A stretch of 64,000 nucleotides of DNA from Bacillus spizizenii TU-B-10 (GCF_000227465.1 NC_016047.1:3514857-3578856), one strand, 5' to 3'; positions 21,885-32,730 are shown, numbered from the stretch's first letter. Program-made: numbers and translations. Notes: a model not told the origin generated them from the letters alone.

Positions 21885-22244
21885 TTAGACACCTTTAACA
21901 GGCTTCTTTTTTCTGTAAGTCAATGTCACATCCTGCTTTCGCAGGTCTTCAATCATCATTTTGTACCGGTCAACTTTTGCAGTATGTTCTTCTTTTATCA
22001 TTTGAAGTGCAGCTTTTCGTTTTTCGCTTTTTGATTCAAGCTCTTCTTTTATTTTTTTTACAATCAACCCTTTTTGTCCTTTAATTTCCTCTTTTAGCGA
22101 AGACTCAAATTTCTTTGTCAGGCTTAGAATGTCGTTGATTGGTTTATTGAGGTTGCCTGCTTTCCCCTTCATTTCGTCTTGGGTAAGAAACATATAGGTG
22201 GTTGATACAATTTCTGTTTCACTTTCTGAAAATAAGGAAGTCAC
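21885..22244 (-). CDS. yvzA: YvzA-like small coiled-coil protein of the yvcAB operon
   Basis: A 119-residue soluble protein with no signal peptide. From about residue 35 to 110 it is a continuous Lys/Glu-rich helix (KKFESSLKEEIKGQKGLIV and onward), probably a coiled coil. The start is GTG, overlapping the yvcB stop by four bases (GTGA), with GGAGG ten bases upstream, so it is coupled to yvcB. By position it corresponds to yvzA in B. subtilis (from memory). No known family is recognised. It may be a partner or chaperone of the YvcB hydrolase-like protein, a guess from the tight coupling. Confidence 0.72.
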   Translation of the reverse strand: MTSLFSESETEIVSTTYMFLTQDEMKGKAGNLNKPINDILSLTKKFESSLKEEIKGQKGLIVKKIKEELESKSEKRKAALQMIKEEHTAKVDRYKMMIEDLRKQDVTLTYRKKKPVKGV

Positions 22245-24163
22245 TCTTCATATTCCTCCTTGGGCTGAAAATCAAATAACTGAGAAATCATTTCTTCTTT
22301 TTCAAACAACTTTTCAATACTCTCGCGGATATTTTTGATGAAATCTCTTTTTTCTGTTGCCTGTTTTTTTAATTCAGCAACAATTCCATCATTAGCAGGG
22401 AGCGCACCTGTGTGGAACGATTCATGAACTGAGATATTCTCCAATTTATCGAATGTGTGGCTGAAACCGGCTGCAAGCCGGAATTGAAGATCGAAGGCAT
22501 AATGCGAAGGATTTTCTTCCATATGATGAATAGCCGTGATGATCGCCTGTTTTTTATCTATGAAGTCTTCATCGATTTCCTGACTGTAAACCTTCTGGTA
22601 CTGAGAAATCGCATCTTCCATATCTTCAACGAGCTTCATACCGTTTTGATAGATTCTGACAGCGGATGAGAGATTGACTTTAATCGTTTCTCCCGAGCCG
22701 CTCTTTCCTGTAAAGTAAATATCGGAGCCTTTATAGCTGAATCCTTTTTCCTTTGATAACGCGTTCAGCATTTGAACGATGCTGTGGCCGTCGACGATGA
22801 GTTTTAATGCGTCTTTTGTTTCTGTGTCGAGTGTTTCTAATGCCGCCTTTAATTCTTTAACACTGCCTACTAACTCACAGACATAATAAACAATTGCAAC
22901 TACATTATTAGTAGAAAGTGCGTATTTTAACTGTTGATATTGAATTTCTATATCGCTTATCTTATTATTAACAATTTTCAACTGTTTTTTGATACTCTTC
23001 TTTTGTGTCTCATCAATATACCCATTCTCTTTAAGCTGATCCACAAATGTCCCGCTATTATTCAAGATAGTATGAAAGAATTTAATAAAGGCCGGCATTT
23101 TTTCCCCGATATTTTTAACCATTACCTGTATATCACCAAACCGGTCTTTCACTATTTTCCCTTTCGCCACATTTCCATCAGCACTAAATATACTGCCGAC
23201 AAGCTCTGCATCTATCCCAGTTGAAGCCATGACAAATCCGTTTAGCCCACCTTTTTTATAGTCATCCGAATACTTTCGCAAAAAGGTTTGGATAGAGCGG
23301 ACTTCCTCATCAGGAATCTTATCTATAATGCTTCTGATTCCTTTGACATCCGTGTTTGTATCTTTCATCTTTACATTGCCAAATGTAATAAAATCAGCCT
23401 TTCCGCTAACGCCATAAAGCGGGTCATCTTTGGAGATGCGTTGGGTGATGTTTGCTGTTACGCCTTTGTCATTGTAGTATTTGGTGATTGCTTTTTTTAG
23501 CTGTTCTCGTGGGAGCTCTTTAAGTTCTTGACGACTAAGTTCATATTTGTTCAATAGAAAATCCACCAATTTTCTATCAGCTAATAATAGTTGGTCGATA
23601 TTTATTTGTGCTCCATTTACACCATATACTTCATCAAATTCTCCATCAATTAACTGGGCTAATACTTGGTTATTATTAGCAAGAGAATGTCCTAACGCAA
23701 ATGTTCTCAATTCCTCGGAATTACCTGCTTTTTTCTTTGAGGTCTGTACAAACTCTCTGGTAGCTCTGTATTGGTTATCATCAATACCTAAAAACAAACC
23801 AAAGAAATTATAAGACCAATCTGCGTTATCAGCACTCCCCTCAGAAATAATATGAAGCTGCTCTATATCATTATTCTTATCCTTTATATAAATTGCTGTA
23901 CCATCATAACCAGAATCTTTAATATGTTTATCTATGTTCTTATTTTCTTGAATAAGTTCATGTGAAGTATATATATCTATTTCTCTCGGAAGTTCAGAGT
24001 TTGTTTCTTCTTTATAAATCCTCCGTACTTCAGCTATAAACTCTTCCTTGGCTTTTTTTACTTTTTCCAGATTGTCCGATGCAAACTTTTCTTTATAGGC
24101 ATACTCTAAATTAATTAAACGGAGCTTTACATTTTCATTTCCGAAAACATTCTTATTGTCCAT
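22241..24163 (-). CDS. yvcB: YvcB, lipase-like (DUF6792-type) protein with long helical C-terminal part
   Basis: A 640-residue protein. The N-terminal half resembles an alpha/beta-hydrolase of the class 3 lipase kind: a beta-strand region GTAIYIKDK, then DWSYNFFGLFLG, then the nucleophile elbow GHSLA (residues 158-162, Ser160). The second half is mostly helical with coiled-coil character (about 375-600). No signal peptide is seen. GGAGGG precedes the ATG, which overlaps the end of yvcA by 11 bases. The gene is called yvcB by synteny and its function is unproven. The layout of a lipase-like head with a long helical body, next to a lipoprotein, would suit a surface-targeted or secreted effector, but that is inference. 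I am unsure of the domain name. Confidence 0.75.
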   Translation of the reverse strand: MDNKNVFGNENVKLRLINLEYAYKEKFASDNLEKVKKAKEEFIAEVRRIYKEETNSELPREIDIYTSHELIQENKNIDKHIKDSGYDGTAIYIKDKNNDIEQLHIISEGSADNADWSYNFFGLFLGIDDNQYRATREFVQTSKKKAGNSEELRTFALGHSLANNNQVLAQLIDGEFDEVYGVNGAQINIDQLLLADRKLVDFLLNKYELSRQELKELPREQLKKAITKYYNDKGVTANITQRISKDDPLYGVSGKADFITFGNVKMKDTNTDVKGIRSIIDKIPDEEVRSIQTFLRKYSDDYKKGGLNGFVMASTGIDAELVGSIFSADGNVAKGKIVKDRFGDIQVMVKNIGEKMPAFIKFFHTILNNSGTFVDQLKENGYIDETQKKSIKKQLKIVNNKISDIEIQYQQLKYALSTNNVVAIVYYVCELVGSVKELKAALETLDTETKDALKLIVDGHSIVQMLNALSKEKGFSYKGSDIYFTGKSGSGETIKVNLSSAVRIYQNGMKLVEDMEDAISQYQKVYSQEIDEDFIDKKQAIITAIHHMEENPSHYAFDLQFRLAAGFSHTFDKLENISVHESFHTGALPANDGIVAELKKQATEKRDFIKNIRESIEKLFEKEEMISQLFDFQPKEEYEE

Positions 24164-24887
24164 CTCTACCCTCCTTCTTATTTCCTAAAAAGGTGATAGA
24201 ATTAATTAGAGTATCAGTTCTTTCTCTTGCTTGATCTTCATTCAAGGTACAGGGTTTATCATCTTTTTTACAACGAACTATAAAAGAATATACTATTCCC
24301 AGGTACTCTTCATCACTGGATTTTATATATCCAAAATAACGAAAGGAATAATTGTATTTACGATCACTGTTTTTAAAAGTGCTTTTTTTTGATGCTGTAT
24401 AGACTGTTTTCCCATCAGCTTTTTCTTTCTTAAAATTTCCTTTGTAACCATTCTCATTACTAATTTGGTGCAGCATTGTCTCTGGATTATTAATAAAAGA
24501 AGATTTGCTATAGTAACTAATTTGTGCATCTAAAAGTATATTTGATTTTTCATTATAGCTTTGAAACCCTATCGATTCGCTATTCTTTCCATTTGATGTA
24601 GAATAATCAGGAAGATACTCCCCATCCTCCGGAAACAACATCCTAAATCCTTTCGACTTAGACTCAAGCAAATAATACCCGGGCTCCTCTTCTTTTGTTG
24701 ACACCATGTACTCTCTCGTTTTTTCGTCCTGAAACGCAGGAACTTGCGGCAGGTCTTTTGGATCCATATCTTTTGGTTTTACGGCTTCTGTATTGTCATT
24801 TTTGGTGTTTTTATCATTGTCGTTCATACTGCATCCTCCTGTCAGGGCAAGTAATAAGCTGAAGCAAATAAAGATGATCTTTTTCAT
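24153..24887 (-). CDS. yvcA: YvcA, lipoprotein linked to complex colony development
   Basis: A 244-residue predicted lipoprotein with signal MKKIIFICFSLLLALTGGCS, lipobox LTGGC. A charged linker rich in Asn/Asp/Lys is followed by a beta-rich domain (GFRMLFPEDGEYLPDYSTS and following). GGAGG precedes the ATG. In B. subtilis yvcA is known to be needed for complex colony architecture and depends on DegU and Spo0A. It heads the yvcA-yvcB-yvzA unit. The upstream gap of about 220 bases holds its promoter and the his operon terminator; no clear DegU or Spo0A site could be assigned. Confidence 0.85.
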   Translation of the reverse strand: MKKIIFICFSLLLALTGGCSMNDNDKNTKNDNTEAVKPKDMDPKDLPQVPAFQDEKTREYMVSTKEEEPGYYLLESKSKGFRMLFPEDGEYLPDYSTSNGKNSESIGFQSYNEKSNILLDAQISYYSKSSFINNPETMLHQISNENGYKGNFKKEKADGKTVYTASKKSTFKNSDRKYNYSFRYFGYIKSSDEEYLGIVYSFIVRCKKDDKPCTLNEDQARERTDTLINSITFLGNKKEGRDGQ

Positions 24888-25107
24888 TACGAACCTCCAC
24901 GGGTATTGTGAGAATAGTATTCTATTTTTACTCTAAAAATAATTCTATTGACCTGGTTAATGAGTGATTAATTTATCCTTTTCCATGTTACAACATGGCG
25001 GAATTTGGATAAATAGGAAATCCGACTTGGTTTTACTCTCCTTTTATTAACTAATCATGCAAAACACCTTATGCACACCTAAATACCTATTACTTTTTTC
25101 ACAAAAC

Positions 25108-25136
25108 AAAAAGAGCCGTATGATAACGGCTCTTTA
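25108..25136 (-). terminator. Terminator of the his operon
   Basis: A 10-bp stem (AAAGAGCCGT / ACGGCTCTTT) with a 6-nt loop is followed on the minus strand by T-rich sequence right after the hisI stop. Confidence 0.88.
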
Positions 25137-25139
25137 CTC

Positions 25140-25763
25140 TTATTTTTCAGAATGTCGTTTCTTCAATACGTCAAGCACATCATCCAGCGGCAGTGCTTGT
25201 TCTCTGAGCAGGACAAGCAGGTGATACAGCAGGTCTGCCGCTTCCCATTTGAGTTCCTCGTGGTCTCGGTTTTTCGCGGCGATGATGACTTCGGATGCTT
25301 CTTCTCCAACTTTTTTCAAAATCTTATCGACGCCTTCTCGGAAAAGGTAAGTGGTGTAAGCTCCTTCAGGCATTTCCGCTTGGCGTTCCGCGATAACGCG
25401 CTCCAGCTCGTTAATGATGTCGAATCGGCCCGCAGCCTGTTCTTCTGTTTGTTCCTTTGTAAAACAGCTGTAGCTGCCAGTGTGGCATGCCGGTCCGGAC
25501 GGTTCTACGAGCACGATCAGCGCGTCTTGGTCGCAGTCATACCGAATACCCTTAACGGCTTGCGTGTTCCCTGAGGTTTCTCCTTTATGCCATAACGCTT
25601 GGCGTGAGCGGCTGTAAAACCATGTTTCCTTCGTTTCTAGCGTTTTTTCGTACGATTCCTTGTTCATATAGGCAAGTGTCAGCACTTCTTTGCTTGCCGC
25701 ATCCTGCACGATGGCAGGAATTAATCCATCCTCATTAAAACGCAGTTCATCTGCCTGTTTCAT
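25140..25763 (-). CDS. hisI: HisI (HisIE), bifunctional phosphoribosyl-AMP cyclohydrolase / phosphoribosyl-ATP pyrophosphatase
   Basis: A 207-residue fusion enzyme for steps 2 and 3 of histidine synthesis. The N-terminal cyclohydrolase part (1-115) has the zinc/metal motif [12 protein letters not shown] and the cysteines in [12 protein letters not shown]. The C-terminal pyrophosphatase part (from about 115) has the MazG-like [13 protein letters not shown] and [14 protein letters not shown] motifs. Last gene of the operon; its start overlaps the hisF stop by four bases. Confidence 0.96.
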   Translation of the reverse strand: MKQADELRFNEDGLIPAIVQDAASKEVLTLAYMNKESYEKTLETKETWFYSRSRQALWHKGETSGNTQAVKGIRYDCDQDALIVLVEPSGPACHTGSYSCFTKEQTEEQAAGRFDIINELERVIAERQAEMPEGAYTTYLFREGVDKILKKVGEEASEVIIAAKNRDHEELKWEAADLLYHLLVLLREQALPLDDVLDVLKKRHSEK

Positions 25764-26518
25764 CTCACATTCACCCCGTGCTCTTTCAAGTATGATTTCA
25801 CTTCTTTCATTGATGTTTCTTTATAATGAAAAATAGAGGCGGCCAGCGCAGCGTCGGCTTCTCCTTTTGTAAAAGCCTCAAGCATATGCTGCGCGTTTCC
25901 CGCTCCTCCCGAGGCGATAACAGGTACGGGGACAGTTTCAGAAACAAGCTTTGTCAGCCTGTGATCAAAGCCTTTTTTCTCACCGTCAGAGTCCATGCTT
26001 GTCAGCAATATTTCTCCTGCGCCGCGTTTGACGCCTTCTTTTGCCCATGCTGTGACTTCCCAATCTGTTTTCTTTCTGCCGCCGTGCGTGTAGACCTTAT
26101 ATGTGCCAGATTCCTGGTCATACTTGGCATCGATGGCAAGTACGATGCATTGCGAACCGAAAAACTCGGCTCCTTCCGTAATCAGCTCAGGCCGGAGAAC
26201 AGCTGCCGTGTTCACAGAAACTTTATCTGCGCCGGCACGCAGAATCGTTTTCATATCGCTGAGCTGATTGATGCCGCCGCCGACTGTAAACGGAATCGCA
26301 AGCTTCGCGGCAACCTGCTCCACCACGTCAACCATCGTTTTTCGTCCTTCATGCGAGGCGGAAATATCGAGAAAAACCAGTTCATCCGCGCCTTCTTGGT
26401 CATACACTTCCGCCAATTCAACAGGGTCACCGGCATCTTTTAATTCGAGAAATTGAATTCCTTTGACAACGCGTCCTTCTTTGACATCAAGACATAGAAT
26501 AATCCGTTTTGTGATCAT
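25760..26518 (-). CDS. hisF: HisF, imidazole glycerol phosphate synthase cyclase subunit
   Basis: A 252-residue (beta/alpha)8 barrel that uses ammonia from HisH to make imidazole glycerol phosphate and AICAR. Catalytic Asp residues are in [14 protein letters not shown] (residue 11) and [13 protein letters not shown] (about 130). Phosphate-binding loops TVGGGI and VIASGGAG are present. It overlaps hisA and hisI by four bases on either side. Confidence 0.97.
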   Translation of the reverse strand: MITKRIILCLDVKEGRVVKGIQFLELKDAGDPVELAEVYDQEGADELVFLDISASHEGRKTMVDVVEQVAAKLAIPFTVGGGINQLSDMKTILRAGADKVSVNTAAVLRPELITEGAEFFGSQCIVLAIDAKYDQESGTYKVYTHGGRKKTDWEVTAWAKEGVKRGAGEILLTSMDSDGEKKGFDHRLTKLVSETVPVPVIASGGAGNAQHMLEAFTKGEADAALAASIFHYKETSMKEVKSYLKEHGVNVR

Positions 26519-27252
26519 TTGCGTTTCACCCTTTCAAGCGCCTCGTTCAGCGTAAACTGATTGGTATACAGCGCTTTTCCGATGATCGCTCCAGAAACGC
26601 CGTCCGCCTGACAGCGGGCGAGGGCTTCGAGATCCGCGACGGAACTGACTCCGCCGGAAGCAATCACAGATTTCCCCGTTTCCTTAGCAAGCTCGACCGT
26701 GCTTTCAATATTGGGGCCTGACAGCATTCCGTCTGTCGCAATGTCAGTAAAAATAAAAACTTCAGCTCCTTCATTGGCAAGCTCTTTGCCTAGTTCAGCT
26801 GCCTTAAGGGTTGATGTTTCCAGCCATCCCTCAGTTGAAACAAAGCCGTTTCTCGCGTCCAGTCCGATTGCAATTTTCTCGCCATATTGTTTCAGCATTT
26901 TTTTTACAAACGGAGGGTTAGAAACAGCTGAACTTCCCAGGATTACTCGATCGACTCCTGCTGATAAGTATTCATAGACGTCACTTTCGGAACGGATCCC
27001 GCCGCCGATTTCCACTTTCAGATCCAGCTTTTGCGAAATTTCGATCACATGACGGTCATTTACTCTTTTTCCTTCTTTTGCGCCGTCAAGATCAACGAGA
27101 TGGATCCATTCGGCACCCTCACTCGCAAATAACGAGGCCATGTCGTATGGTGAATCGCCGTATATCGTTTCCTTACTATAATCTCCTTGAACAAGGCGGA
27201 CACATTTGCCGTTTCTCATATCAATTGCCGGATATAATGTAAAAGCACTCAT
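26515..27252 (-). CDS. hisA: HisA, ProFAR isomerase
   Basis: A 245-residue (beta/alpha)8 isomerase, paralogous to HisF. Catalytic Asp8 is in [14 protein letters not shown] and the second Asp in [14 protein letters not shown] (about residue 130). Phosphate loops VEIGGGIR and VIASGGVSS are seen. It opens the ring of the first ribose moiety in the fourth step of the pathway. Four-base overlaps link it to hisH and hisF. Confidence 0.97.
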   Translation of the reverse strand: MSAFTLYPAIDMRNGKCVRLVQGDYSKETIYGDSPYDMASLFASEGAEWIHLVDLDGAKEGKRVNDRHVIEISQKLDLKVEIGGGIRSESDVYEYLSAGVDRVILGSSAVSNPPFVKKMLKQYGEKIAIGLDARNGFVSTEGWLETSTLKAAELGKELANEGAEVFIFTDIATDGMLSGPNIESTVELAKETGKSVIASGGVSSVADLEALARCQADGVSGAIIGKALYTNQFTLNEALERVKRK

Positions 27253-27887
27253 TTTTTCACCTTCTGTTCTGCTGCCATTTTCGTGAATTGGGTTAGGATG
27301 GACATTCCGACCGTGCTGCTTTTTTCCGGATGAAATTGGGCGCCGAAGACGTTCCCTTTTCCGACTACAGCAGGCACTCGCACACCATAATCAGCGCTTG
27401 CCAGAAGCGCGTTCTCCTCCATCCCGTCAATATAATACGAATGCACGAAATAAGCGTAGCCTTCTTCTGTTTCAGCCAGCAGCGGAGATTCGTTATGAAA
27501 GGAAAGGCGATTCCAGCCCATATGCGGAACCTTCAGCTTGTTTCCTTCCTCATCTTCTGCTTTCAGTCTGACTGCTTTTCCTTTTAACAGCCCAAGGCCT
27601 GACGCGGTCCCGTTTTCTTCGCTTTGATCAAATAAAAGCTGCATGCCGAGGCAGATCCCGATAAGCAGTCTTCCTTCTGAGACCATATCGCGAATCAATT
27701 GATCGAGCTTCGCGTTGTGCAAATTGTCCATCGCGTCTCCAAATGAACCGACTCCCGGCAAAATGAAGGCATCAGCTTCTTTCAGCTCCTCCGGCTTTTC
27801 AGAAACAAAATACGGCACGCCGACACGCTCAAGCGCCTTTGAGACACTGTATAAATTGCCCATTCCGTAATCTATCACGCCGATCAT
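27249..27887 (-). CDS. hisH: HisH, glutamine amidotransferase subunit of IGP synthase
   Basis: A 212-residue class I glutaminase that supplies ammonia to HisF. The nucleophile is Cys in [10 protein letters not shown] (about residue 80); the His/Glu pair is in [11 protein letters not shown] (about 187-189). The N-terminus [11 protein letters not shown] is typical. It follows hisB directly: the hisB stop and the hisH start codon are adjacent. Confidence 0.97.
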   Translation of the reverse strand: MIGVIDYGMGNLYSVSKALERVGVPYFVSEKPEELKEADAFILPGVGSFGDAMDNLHNAKLDQLIRDMVSEGRLLIGICLGMQLLFDQSEENGTASGLGLLKGKAVRLKAEDEEGNKLKVPHMGWNRLSFHNESPLLAETEEGYAYFVHSYYIDGMEENALLASADYGVRVPAVVGKGNVFGAQFHPEKSSTVGMSILTQFTKMAAEQKVKK

Positions 27888-28472
27888 TTACAGCATCCCT
27901 TTCGTTGATGGTATCCCTTTAACACGCGGATCGATCGTAGTCGCTTCATCAAGCGCACGTCCAAGCGCTTTAAAAACAGCTTCAATCATATGGTGGGTGT
28001 TTGTGCCATAATGAACGATGACGTGCAGGTTCATCCGTGCTTCAAGCGCCAGCTTCCACAAAAATTCATGTACAAGCTCCGTATCGAATGTGCCGACTTT
28101 AGATGATGGGAAGTCTGCGCGCATTTCCAAGTGCGGCCGATTGCTTAAATCTATGACGACTTGAGCAAGCGCCTCGTCCATCGGCACAAACGCCGATCCG
28201 TAGCGTTTGATTCCTTTTTTATCGCCCAAAGCTTCTAGCAGCGCCTGCCCTAAGCAGATGCCGATATCCTCAGTCGTGTGGTGATCATCTATATCAACAT
28301 CGCCTTTTGCGTTAATCGAAAGATCGAATTGCCCGTGTTTCGTGAATAAATCCAGCATATGCGTCATAAACGGTACGTCTGTTTTGATATCAACTTGTCC
28401 CTCACCGTCTATTGCGAATGCCAGCTCAATATCTGTTTCGTTTGTTTTTCTTGCGCGTTCCGCTTTTCTCAT
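27888..28472 (-). CDS. hisB: HisB, imidazoleglycerol-phosphate dehydratase
   Basis: A 194-residue manganese enzyme of the monofunctional type found in Gram-positives and plants, without the phosphatase part of E. coli HisB. The two repeated metal motifs are seen: [10 protein letters not shown] / [16 protein letters not shown] and [14 protein letters not shown] / [14 protein letters not shown]. Four-base overlap with the upstream hisD. Confidence 0.97.
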   Translation of the reverse strand: MRKAERARKTNETDIELAFAIDGEGQVDIKTDVPFMTHMLDLFTKHGQFDLSINAKGDVDIDDHHTTEDIGICLGQALLEALGDKKGIKRYGSAFVPMDEALAQVVIDLSNRPHLEMRADFPSSKVGTFDTELVHEFLWKLALEARMNLHVIVHYGTNTHHMIEAVFKALGRALDEATTIDPRVKGIPSTKGML

Positions 28473-29752
28473 TTTGAATTCCTCCGTTCTCTCGCTTCGA
28501 TTGATCTGGCATGGGCTTCTAATCCTTCAAGTCTGGCAAAAGCCGCGATGCTTTCGGCATGTTCTTCAAAGGCTGATTGGCTGTAAGAAATAATGCTCGA
28601 TTTCTTTTGAAAATCCGTTACGTTTAATGGACTTGAAAATCTCGCTGTCCCATTTGTCGGAAGCACGTGATTCGGTCCGGCAAAATAATCTCCGACAGGC
28701 TCAGGGCTATATCTGCCTAGGAAAATTGCACCCGCATGTTTGATTCTGCCAAGCAAAGCTTCGGGAGACTGTGTGATGATTTCTAAATGCTCCGGTGCAA
28801 GCGTATTGACAGTGTCAATCGCTTCATCCATTGTTTCCGCCACATAGATACAACCGTAATCACTCACTGAAGCGTCCGCTATTTCTCTTCGCGGCAAGGT
28901 TTTCAGCCGCTCCTTCACCTCTGCTGAAACCGCCTCGGCCAGCTCCATGGAATCTGTGACAAACACACACGAACTGAGCTTATCGTGTTCCGCCTGTGAC
29001 AGCAGGTCGGCTGCAATTTCGCTCGGAATCGCTGTTTCATCAGCCAGCACAACGATTTCACTCGGTCCGGCAATCATATCAATATCGACATCGCCGAATA
29101 CCTCTCGTTTGGCCAGCGCGACATAAATGTTTCCCGGACCTGTGATTTTGTCTACCGGCTCAATGGTTTCGGTTCCGTACGCCAGCGCCGCAACCGCCTG
29201 AGCGCCGCCCATTTTGTAAATATCTTTTATGCCCAGCTCAGCAGCAGCGACTAAAACCCCTGGAGATAGCTGTCCGTCTCTTCCCGGAGGCGTCACAAGA
29301 ACGATTCTATCCACACCGGCTGTCAGCGCCGGAATGACATTCATCAAAACAGATGAAGGATATGCAGCCGTTCCCCCTGGCACATATACGCCGGCGGAAT
29401 CAAGCGCCGTCACTTTCTGCCCCAGCATTGTGCCGTCCTTTCTGTGATAAAACCATGAGGATTGCAGCTGTCTTTCATGATATTCCCTAATATTTTCGAT
29501 TGCCTGCCTAATCACCTGAAGCAGCTGTGAATCCAGTAAGGTGTATGCTTCCTCAATTTCTTCTTTTGTGACCAGCGGGCTGTCTATTTCGATGCCGTCA
29601 AATCTCGCCGTATAGCTGCGGACCGCCTGATCACCGTTTGCTTTGACATCTTCAATAATAGATCGAACCGCTTTTCTTTGCTCTTCCGTTCCGGCATCTA
29701 TGGACCGCTTCAGAGAAAGCCGTTCAGCGCCGCTGATGGTTTTGATCTTCAT
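28469..29752 (-). CDS. hisD: HisD, histidinol dehydrogenase
   Basis: A 427-residue zinc enzyme catalysing the last two oxidation steps to histidine. Conserved segments are [14 protein letters not shown], the NAD region [43 protein letters not shown], and the catalytic TLAPEHLEI and [20 protein letters not shown] with the active-site Glu/His. Overlaps hisG and hisB by four bases each. Confidence 0.97.
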   Translation of the reverse strand: MKIKTISGAERLSLKRSIDAGTEEQRKAVRSIIEDVKANGDQAVRSYTARFDGIEIDSPLVTKEEIEEAYTLLDSQLLQVIRQAIENIREYHERQLQSSWFYHRKDGTMLGQKVTALDSAGVYVPGGTAAYPSSVLMNVIPALTAGVDRIVLVTPPGRDGQLSPGVLVAAAELGIKDIYKMGGAQAVAALAYGTETIEPVDKITGPGNIYVALAKREVFGDVDIDMIAGPSEIVVLADETAIPSEIAADLLSQAEHDKLSSCVFVTDSMELAEAVSAEVKERLKTLPRREIADASVSDYGCIYVAETMDEAIDTVNTLAPEHLEIITQSPEALLGRIKHAGAIFLGRYSPEPVGDYFAGPNHVLPTNGTARFSSPLNVTDFQKKSSIISYSQSAFEEHAESIAAFARLEGLEAHARSIEARERRNSK

Positions 29753-30390
29753 TTTGCCGTTTCTCCTTCCACTACGAGAGATAAGCGGGATGCCATTTCG
29801 TCAATCACATCGTCTTTCATGCGATAGCTTACCGGGTTGACGATAAATCGGGAAGTAATGTCGCAAATGTGCTCTGTTTCAACAAGCCCGTTTTCTCTCA
29901 GCGTCTGTCCCGTGGAAACGATGTCCACAATTCGGTCCGCAAGCCCAATAAGCGGTGCCAGCTCAATTGAACCGTTGAGCTTAATGATTTCGACTTGTTC
30001 TCCCTGCTCTCTGAAATAACTGGAAGCCACATTCGGATACTTTGTCGCGATCCTTGGCGCTACGCCGCTCCAGTCTGTATTCGGAAGTCCGGCGACTGCC
30101 AAGTGGCATTTGCTGATGTTCAAATCCAGCACCTCATACACATCGCGTTCCTCCTCCAGCATGACATCCTTGCCTGCAATTCCGACGTCTGCCACGCCAT
30201 GCTCCACATATGTGGTCACGTCCATCGGCTTAGCTAATATAAAACGGAGATTTTCCTCAGGCACATCGATGATCAGTTTTCTCGAGTCGTCAAACTCCTC
30301 AGGGAGCTTGTAGCCAGCCTGCCGCAGCAGCCCTGCCGCTTCTTCAAATATCCGGCCCTTTGGCATCGCCATTGTGAGTAACTTACCCAT
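29749..30390 (-). CDS. hisG: HisG, short-form ATP phosphoribosyltransferase catalytic subunit
   Basis: A 213-residue short HisG, lacking the C-terminal allosteric domain; this form needs the HisZ partner, encoded next to it. Seen are [26 protein letters not shown] and the PRPP-binding [13 protein letters not shown]. The ATG at 30390 follows AAGGAAG and overlaps the end of hisZ by eight bases; a longer reading starting inside hisZ has no ribosome-binding site. It carries out the committed first step. Confidence 0.96.
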   Translation of the reverse strand: MGKLLTMAMPKGRIFEEAAGLLRQAGYKLPEEFDDSRKLIIDVPEENLRFILAKPMDVTTYVEHGVADVGIAGKDVMLEEERDVYEVLDLNISKCHLAVAGLPNTDWSGVAPRIATKYPNVASSYFREQGEQVEIIKLNGSIELAPLIGLADRIVDIVSTGQTLRENGLVETEHICDITSRFIVNPVSYRMKDDVIDEMASRLSLVVEGETAK

Positions 30391-31558
30391 TTTGCTCTTC
30401 CTTTCTGGCACCGATAAAATAGGTGACGTTTGCAAAAGATTTTGTCATCTGATCGATATTTTCAATTCCCGATAAATCTTGAAGAACCACTTTGTTCCCT
30501 TTCATACGTTCTTCATTCGCATAAGCGATGGCTTGCGCCCGCTGCTCTTTGCTGAAAATAACAGCGTCAATGTCACAAGGTTCGTCTTTCAAATGAAGCG
30601 CTTCAATCAGCCGGTCGATCCGAAGCCCGAAGCCAGTTGCAGGCGCGGGTGAATCAAAATGACCCAGAAGCTTGTTATAACGGCCGCCGCTTCCAATGAC
30701 AAAGCCGACATTTTCGGCGTACACTTCAATTAAAATCCCTGTGTAATAGCTCATGTGGCTAACCATATTCAGATCAAGGCGGACATTTTCCGTACATCCG
30801 TAATCCTCAAGAATGTCCCACAGCGCCTTCAGCTCATCAACCACGCTTTTTCCTTGTGCAGAATCGACGATTTCCTCAGCACGTCCGCAAACTTCTATGC
30901 CGCCCCGCAGTTCAAGAAGCTCAAGCAGCCTGCTTTTATCAATGGAGGAAAGCGGGAGAGACTTGACATGTTCTCTGTAGCCGACGTAGTTCTTCTCGTA
31001 TAAAAACCTCCGCAGCACATCAGCGCGTTCAACGTTTCCGAGTACCTCAACAAACAGGGCATCCGCAATACCGGCGTGGCCGATGGCAATTTTAAAGGAA
31101 GCAAGCCCGGCGCTTTTTAACGCACCGATTACTAATGCAATGACCTCCGCATCAGCGCTTGTCGTGCCGTCACCGATTAATTCCACTCCGACCTGCTCGA
31201 ATTCGGCGGGACGTCCGCCTTCGCGTTCCTGAGCCCTGAATACATTTGCCGCATAGCCGACTCTGAGCGGATGATCGTGTTTCAGAAGCTTTGATGCCGC
31301 CACCCTTGCAATCGGTCCTGTCATATCTGGGCGAAGCACCAATGTCTTGCCGTCCTGATCAAGAAGCTTAAACAGCTGCTGCTCTTCAATCGCTGACTGT
31401 ACGCCAACGGTATCGTAAAACTCCAGTGTCGGCGTTTCCATAAATTGATATCCCCATTTATCTATCAAATCGGTTAACGATTGTCTCACCTTTTTTTTCG
31501 TTTCGTATAAACCGGGCAGTGTATCTCTCATGCCGTGCGGTTTCTCAAACATAAACAT
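30383..31558 (-). CDS. hisZ: HisZ, regulatory subunit of ATP phosphoribosyltransferase
   Basis: A 391-residue paralogue of histidyl-tRNA synthetase. It keeps class II fold motifs ([64 protein letters not shown]). It lacks the C-terminal anticodon domain of true HisRS and acts with HisG to confer activity and histidine feedback. The ATG at 31558 lies 11 bases after GGAGG. First gene of the his operon; a weak promoter-like region (TTGATT, 17 bp, TAACAT) lies in the 200-base gap to yvpB. Confidence 0.95.
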   Translation of the reverse strand: MFMFEKPHGMRDTLPGLYETKKKVRQSLTDLIDKWGYQFMETPTLEFYDTVGVQSAIEEQQLFKLLDQDGKTLVLRPDMTGPIARVAASKLLKHDHPLRVGYAANVFRAQEREGGRPAEFEQVGVELIGDGTTSADAEVIALVIGALKSAGLASFKIAIGHAGIADALFVEVLGNVERADVLRRFLYEKNYVGYREHVKSLPLSSIDKSRLLELLELRGGIEVCGRAEEIVDSAQGKSVVDELKALWDILEDYGCTENVRLDLNMVSHMSYYTGILIEVYAENVGFVIGSGGRYNKLLGHFDSPAPATGFGLRIDRLIEALHLKDEPCDIDAVIFSKEQRAQAIAYANEERMKGNKVVLQDLSGIENIDQMTKSFANVTYFIGARKEEQNG

Positions 31559-31768
31559 CAACCCGAGCACCTCCGTTGCATTGTTTGAAGGAAAATTCCG
31601 AATCCTTTAGTTCGCTAATATGATAATATGTTAGCAGATGAAAGAATGAAAATCAATGCTTAACTTCAGTCAAGATATTTTTAGTTCAGATATCCTCCTC
31701 CCAATTATGAAAAAATCATGAATAAATGATTAAAGGTACGTAATATCTCAAATTCTTTATGTTTGGCA

Positions 31769-31777
31769 TGCTATAAT
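31769..31777 (+). promoter_or_regulatory. Extended -10 promoter element of yvpB
   Basis: TGC-TATAAT (TG motif plus a perfect -10) lies 31 bases before the yvpB start. The -35 (CAAATT at 17 bp) is poor, which the extended -10 would compensate. Confidence 0.5.
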
Positions 31778-31807
31778 ACAAATCAAATAGAGAACAAGGA
31801 GATAAAG

Positions 31808-32560
31808 ATGAAAACACTGCGAACTCTATGTGTACTGATCATTCTTTCAGGCGTTATTTTTTTCGGACTTAAAATAGATGCAAAAGATATAGATATTCCT
31901 TTTTTGAACAGCCTTAAAAAAGTGGTTTCTGATAGCAATACGGGCACAGCCGCGAACAGCAAAAAGGAGCTGAAGGGAAGCGCAGAACCACTGGATGTCG
32001 TCCTTTACAATCAGATGGACGCGCCTCGGCTCTATAATGGCTGTGAAGTAACAAGTCTTGCGATGGTGCTGAATTACGCGGGATACAGCGTGACAAAAAA
32101 CACACTGGCTAACCAGATAGCCACAGTGCCTTTGACATACAGCAGCGGATTAAAAGGTGATCCGAATGACGGATTTGTCGGGGATATGGCGAATGGACCG
32201 GGTCTCGGTGTCTATCATGGACCGATCTATCAGCTGGCGAAAACCTATGCCGGAGACAAAGTGTCTGACCTGACTGGAAAAAGCATTTCTGCTGTTTATG
32301 AACAGCTTGAGAAAGGCAATCCTGTTTGGGTCATCACAACCTCCAACTTTACGCCAGTTGACAACATGCAGACATGGAAAACACCAAACGGAACGATTGA
32401 CATTACGTACAGTGAACACAGCGTCGCCGTCACGGGATATGATGCAAAATATGTCTATCTCAATGATCCGTATGGCTATAAAAACAGAAAAACCGACAGA
32501 GCCAGCTTTGAAAAAGCGTGGGAACAGATGGGCAGCCAGGCCGTTGTGATTCAAAAGTAA
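31808..32560 (+). CDS. yvpB: YvpB, exported C39-like peptidase-family protein
   Basis: A 250-residue protein with an N-terminal hydrophobic segment (about 6-20) that is a signal peptide or membrane anchor. A papain-like C39_2 domain follows from about residue 60. The likely nucleophile is Cys in YNGCEVTSLAM; His lies in YSEHSVAVTGYD and the Asn/Asp in YVYLNDPYG. AAGGAG precedes the ATG at 31808; upstream in-frame starts lack a Shine-Dalgarno. Substrate is unknown; bacteriocin-leader or wall peptide cleavage is possible from the fold. Divergent from the his operon. Confidence 0.88.
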   Translation: MKTLRTLCVLIILSGVIFFGLKIDAKDIDIPFLNSLKKVVSDSNTGTAANSKKELKGSAEPLDVVLYNQMDAPRLYNGCEVTSLAMVLNYAGYSVTKNTLANQIATVPLTYSSGLKGDPNDGFVGDMANGPGLGVYHGPIYQLAKTYAGDKVSDLTGKSISAVYEQLEKGNPVWVITTSNFTPVDNMQTWKTPNGTIDITYSEHSVAVTGYDAKYVYLNDPYGYKNRKTDRASFEKAWEQMGSQAVVIQK

Positions 32561-32730
32561 ACAGCTGACAACCGTTCGTTTTCACAATAGTATGCTCTAT
32601 CCTGAGCAAATACGACAATATTCACGCTTTTTGTTTCAATCGGTAATATCGATTCATTTTCCAGTTACCATCCAACATTATCTTTACTTTCAGGCTGTCT
32701 GTTTTTATGATTAAAGCAGATTCAGCCTTG

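Noticed and set aside
25826-26443. 205-codon plus-strand open frame within hisF
   Set aside because: Antisense shadow of a well-conserved his gene, with Cys/Phe/His-rich composition typical of reverse-strand noise.
31559-31807. Possible T-box or his leader in front of hisZ
   Set aside because: No T-box sequence, no terminator/antiterminator pair and no His-codon-rich leader peptide could be found.
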